From the NCBI GenBank assembly GCA_029261655.1, contig JAJDAY010000030.1, positions 1 through 64,000 of the forward strand: a stretch of DNA of 64,000 bases, in the 5' to 3' direction. This DNA comes from Nitrospinaceae bacterium (GTDB lineage Bacteria; Nitrospinota; Nitrospinia; Nitrospinales; VA-1). The notes beneath the pieces are model-generated. The model was given only the letters and a program-made list of their open reading frames with translations, was not told the origin of the DNA and ran no database searches. Both the position numbers and the translations under genes were made by a program. Shown one piece after another: positions 63,601-64,000 of the stretch; position 1 is the first letter of the stretch, and the number at the start of each line of letters is the position of its first letter.

Positions 63601-64000
63601 GTTCTTCTTCCAGCTCCGTTCCCCGGCCTCCAATCCAGCCACGCGATTCTCCTTCATGACTGAAAATTTGTATTCGGTGGTTGTAGCGTTCAACGACGAG
63701 AATGTCTGTGTTTGGGGCGATAAAAATATCGTAGGGTTCGTTGAGTTGGTCTTTATCTTCCCCACAGGAGCCGAAGCTGAATAGATGATTGCCCTCAGCG
63801 TTGAATTTTTGGACCCGATGGTTCCAGCTGTCCGCAATATAAATGTTTTTCTCCCGGTCTGAGGCGATTCCTTTTGGGTAGTGAAATTCACCCGGCCCAT
63901 TGCCTTTGCCGCCGAAACTTTTTACAAGGGTCTGGTTGGCATCGTAGATCTGGATGCGGTGGTTGAAGTCGTCCGCAAGGATGAGGTTTCCATTTAAGGT
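60611..64000 (-). CDS. Very large NHL-repeat protein with two propeller blocks (partial)
   Basis: The minus-strand frame is open from the right edge to the stop at 60611, so at least 1129 aa with the N-terminus missing. NHL blades in the first block contain NHRIQIY, NHRVQKF, NHRIQIF, NHRILKF and NDRIQVF type repeats. A 500-residue charged helical middle follows, with coiled-coil and low-complexity acidic runs. A second NHL block at the C-terminus has NHQVLRF, NTRIQKF and NRIQVF. NHL propellers usually bind proteins or RNA. The GTG at 63388 is internal, not the start. Confidence 0.85.
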   Translation of the reverse strand, partial: TLNGNLILADDFNHRIQIYDANQTLVKSFGGKGNGPGEFHYPKGIASDREKNIYIADSWNHRVQKFNAEGNHLFSFGSCGEDKDQLNEPYDIFIAPNTDILVVERYNHRIQIFSHEGESRGWIGGRGTELEEELACCYETPKSLFTPPAFEFPTSIASDRHGNYFISDSGNHRILKFDNRWNLVLAFGERGKNTGQFEYPLSVSVGPDGLLYVADLNNDRIQVFSSNGQFLYELRESENAVPLKAPGLTAIASDGTLYVGLTFATEVTAFKLPHTTHPETQNDQDDENALAPCQNAVRQLLEKNINTENNIALDLLLKLSRLSVETEDIGNESLLLQGFEIFSRHLDAVRENVLTAHAEWEEAAVSHNQLLFAEQQQVLKQCDDPSVFNKNLYQAETLDRARFRELRHIFYVYRKVVEQGAEFFGNVINAPLGESRLKTCVDFAESHLARVGKQVIRLLEAREKNEKTMMESFAQSEGQEGKWETFLIRSNSNARIMDVLRQFHFETRSLLAGIKGAALKFPQHHEIKETLKRQFFEPQDSEKFFKILLGFQEEGHLHRSLETLLKDLIDLGAVQRRADTDTQPGNLTLADLKPVAFDEENLTLKEMAQPLLTEGMRLRKTNSGLSWGHLHFSVDIVLSEDAELIKTLWGLLENQRAYESKFLETLQQLETLSGQKHEVETKANRVNPEDKQAPITLQNDLAVVHFQISVLKRMALTMEINEANNLFRLALGTGILICSDKTRSAGARLLTDLNSYYRGLEETINRDIQERKTLSFEASRLNGILNSGDENKTIEELNQTLKVNDRLAALKPRQDNLDAVLNRNFKILNQVNRILEFEKTCAPDNIPKETNSPGHWFSFANSGPMTRNLRQPYGIATTPENDIMVTDYENHQVLRFSSRGIYKNQFGGMGNSPGFFNYPTDIKVDRQGFIYVADEKNTRIQKFNPAGEFLLSFGDRESDDPRLGPIFSLSIDVLNQIWVADPTHNRIQVFSPDGDSIIRENFDHDLSEPVSVHCLENGDYLIGDKSSYLLKFFNKDGKFICGLKKEGLGFGEIYFIASHPEHGFFATDYWSNRILQLNDRLEIISVINNPGQRLGQFGKVAGLAILSQQLIVADFENFRVQVLDLRRGS

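Overview
The window looks like a chromosomal segment of a Gram-negative, non-enteric bacterium. Outer-membrane signs are lipoproteins, a predicted beta-barrel with a C-terminal Phe, a GT51 transglycosylase and LytM/amidase wall enzymes. Menaquinone is made by the futalosine route (mqnC), and sulfate assimilation uses cysD plus a cysN-cysC fusion. Composition and gene mix (P460 cytochrome, H1-like lysine-rich protein, DUF6178-like protein, TPR-cupredoxin fusion) fit a Nitrospinota-like or other deep-branching former 'delta' lineage. That placement is an inference without any search behind it. No rRNA, tRNA, CRISPR array or intact transposon was seen.

Layout. 1-7.4 kb (+): tatA, an ECF sigma factor with a soluble zinc anti-sigma, a DUF151 nuclease, NAD kinase, an amidase, an SH3 protein, two near-duplicate M48 proteases and a HAMP-type membrane protein. 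7.4-17.1 kb (mostly -): a coiled-coil protein, purH, a DUF6178-like protein, pgeF, an rlmI-like methyltransferase, mtgA and an M23 peptidase; a lysine-rich H1-like gene sits among them on + with its own promoter and terminator. 17.2-27.7 kb: radical SAM (SPL type), dnaN, DAHP synthase, glnD with a TPR protein and strong terminator, orn, and a MarR regulator divergent from a cytochrome P460 and a glutaredoxin-like gene.

27.7-41.6 kb (-): glycosyltransferase plus two flippases, aldehyde dehydrogenase plus an acetolactate-synthase-like TPP enzyme, a decayed stretch (sigma-54 regulator pseudogene and a tyrosine recombinase lacking its catalytic Tyr), an AI-2E permease, rluB, scpB and a two-domain dCTP deaminase. 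41.7-50.4 kb (+): FmdB zinc ribbon, TPR-cupredoxin fusion, cysS, DUF2851, cysD, cysNC and a 2Fe-2S ferredoxin. 50.5-59.5 kb (-): a tight five-gene run (PPIase, VOC, mqnC, His-rich lipoprotein, beta-barrel), then pdxA-rsmA-cobA/hemD, then pckA. The window ends with a spermidine-synthase-like gene (+) and a very large NHL-repeat protein (-) that runs off the right edge.

The strongest candidate for an undescribed system is the MarR/P460/glutaredoxin locus. Its two divergent promoters share overlapping -35 boxes, each carries a related GTATCGA operator, and the regulator has a C-terminal four-Cys cluster that could sense redox state or metal. Other candidates are the His-rich lipoprotein/beta-barrel pair behind mqnC and the TPR-cupredoxin fusion.
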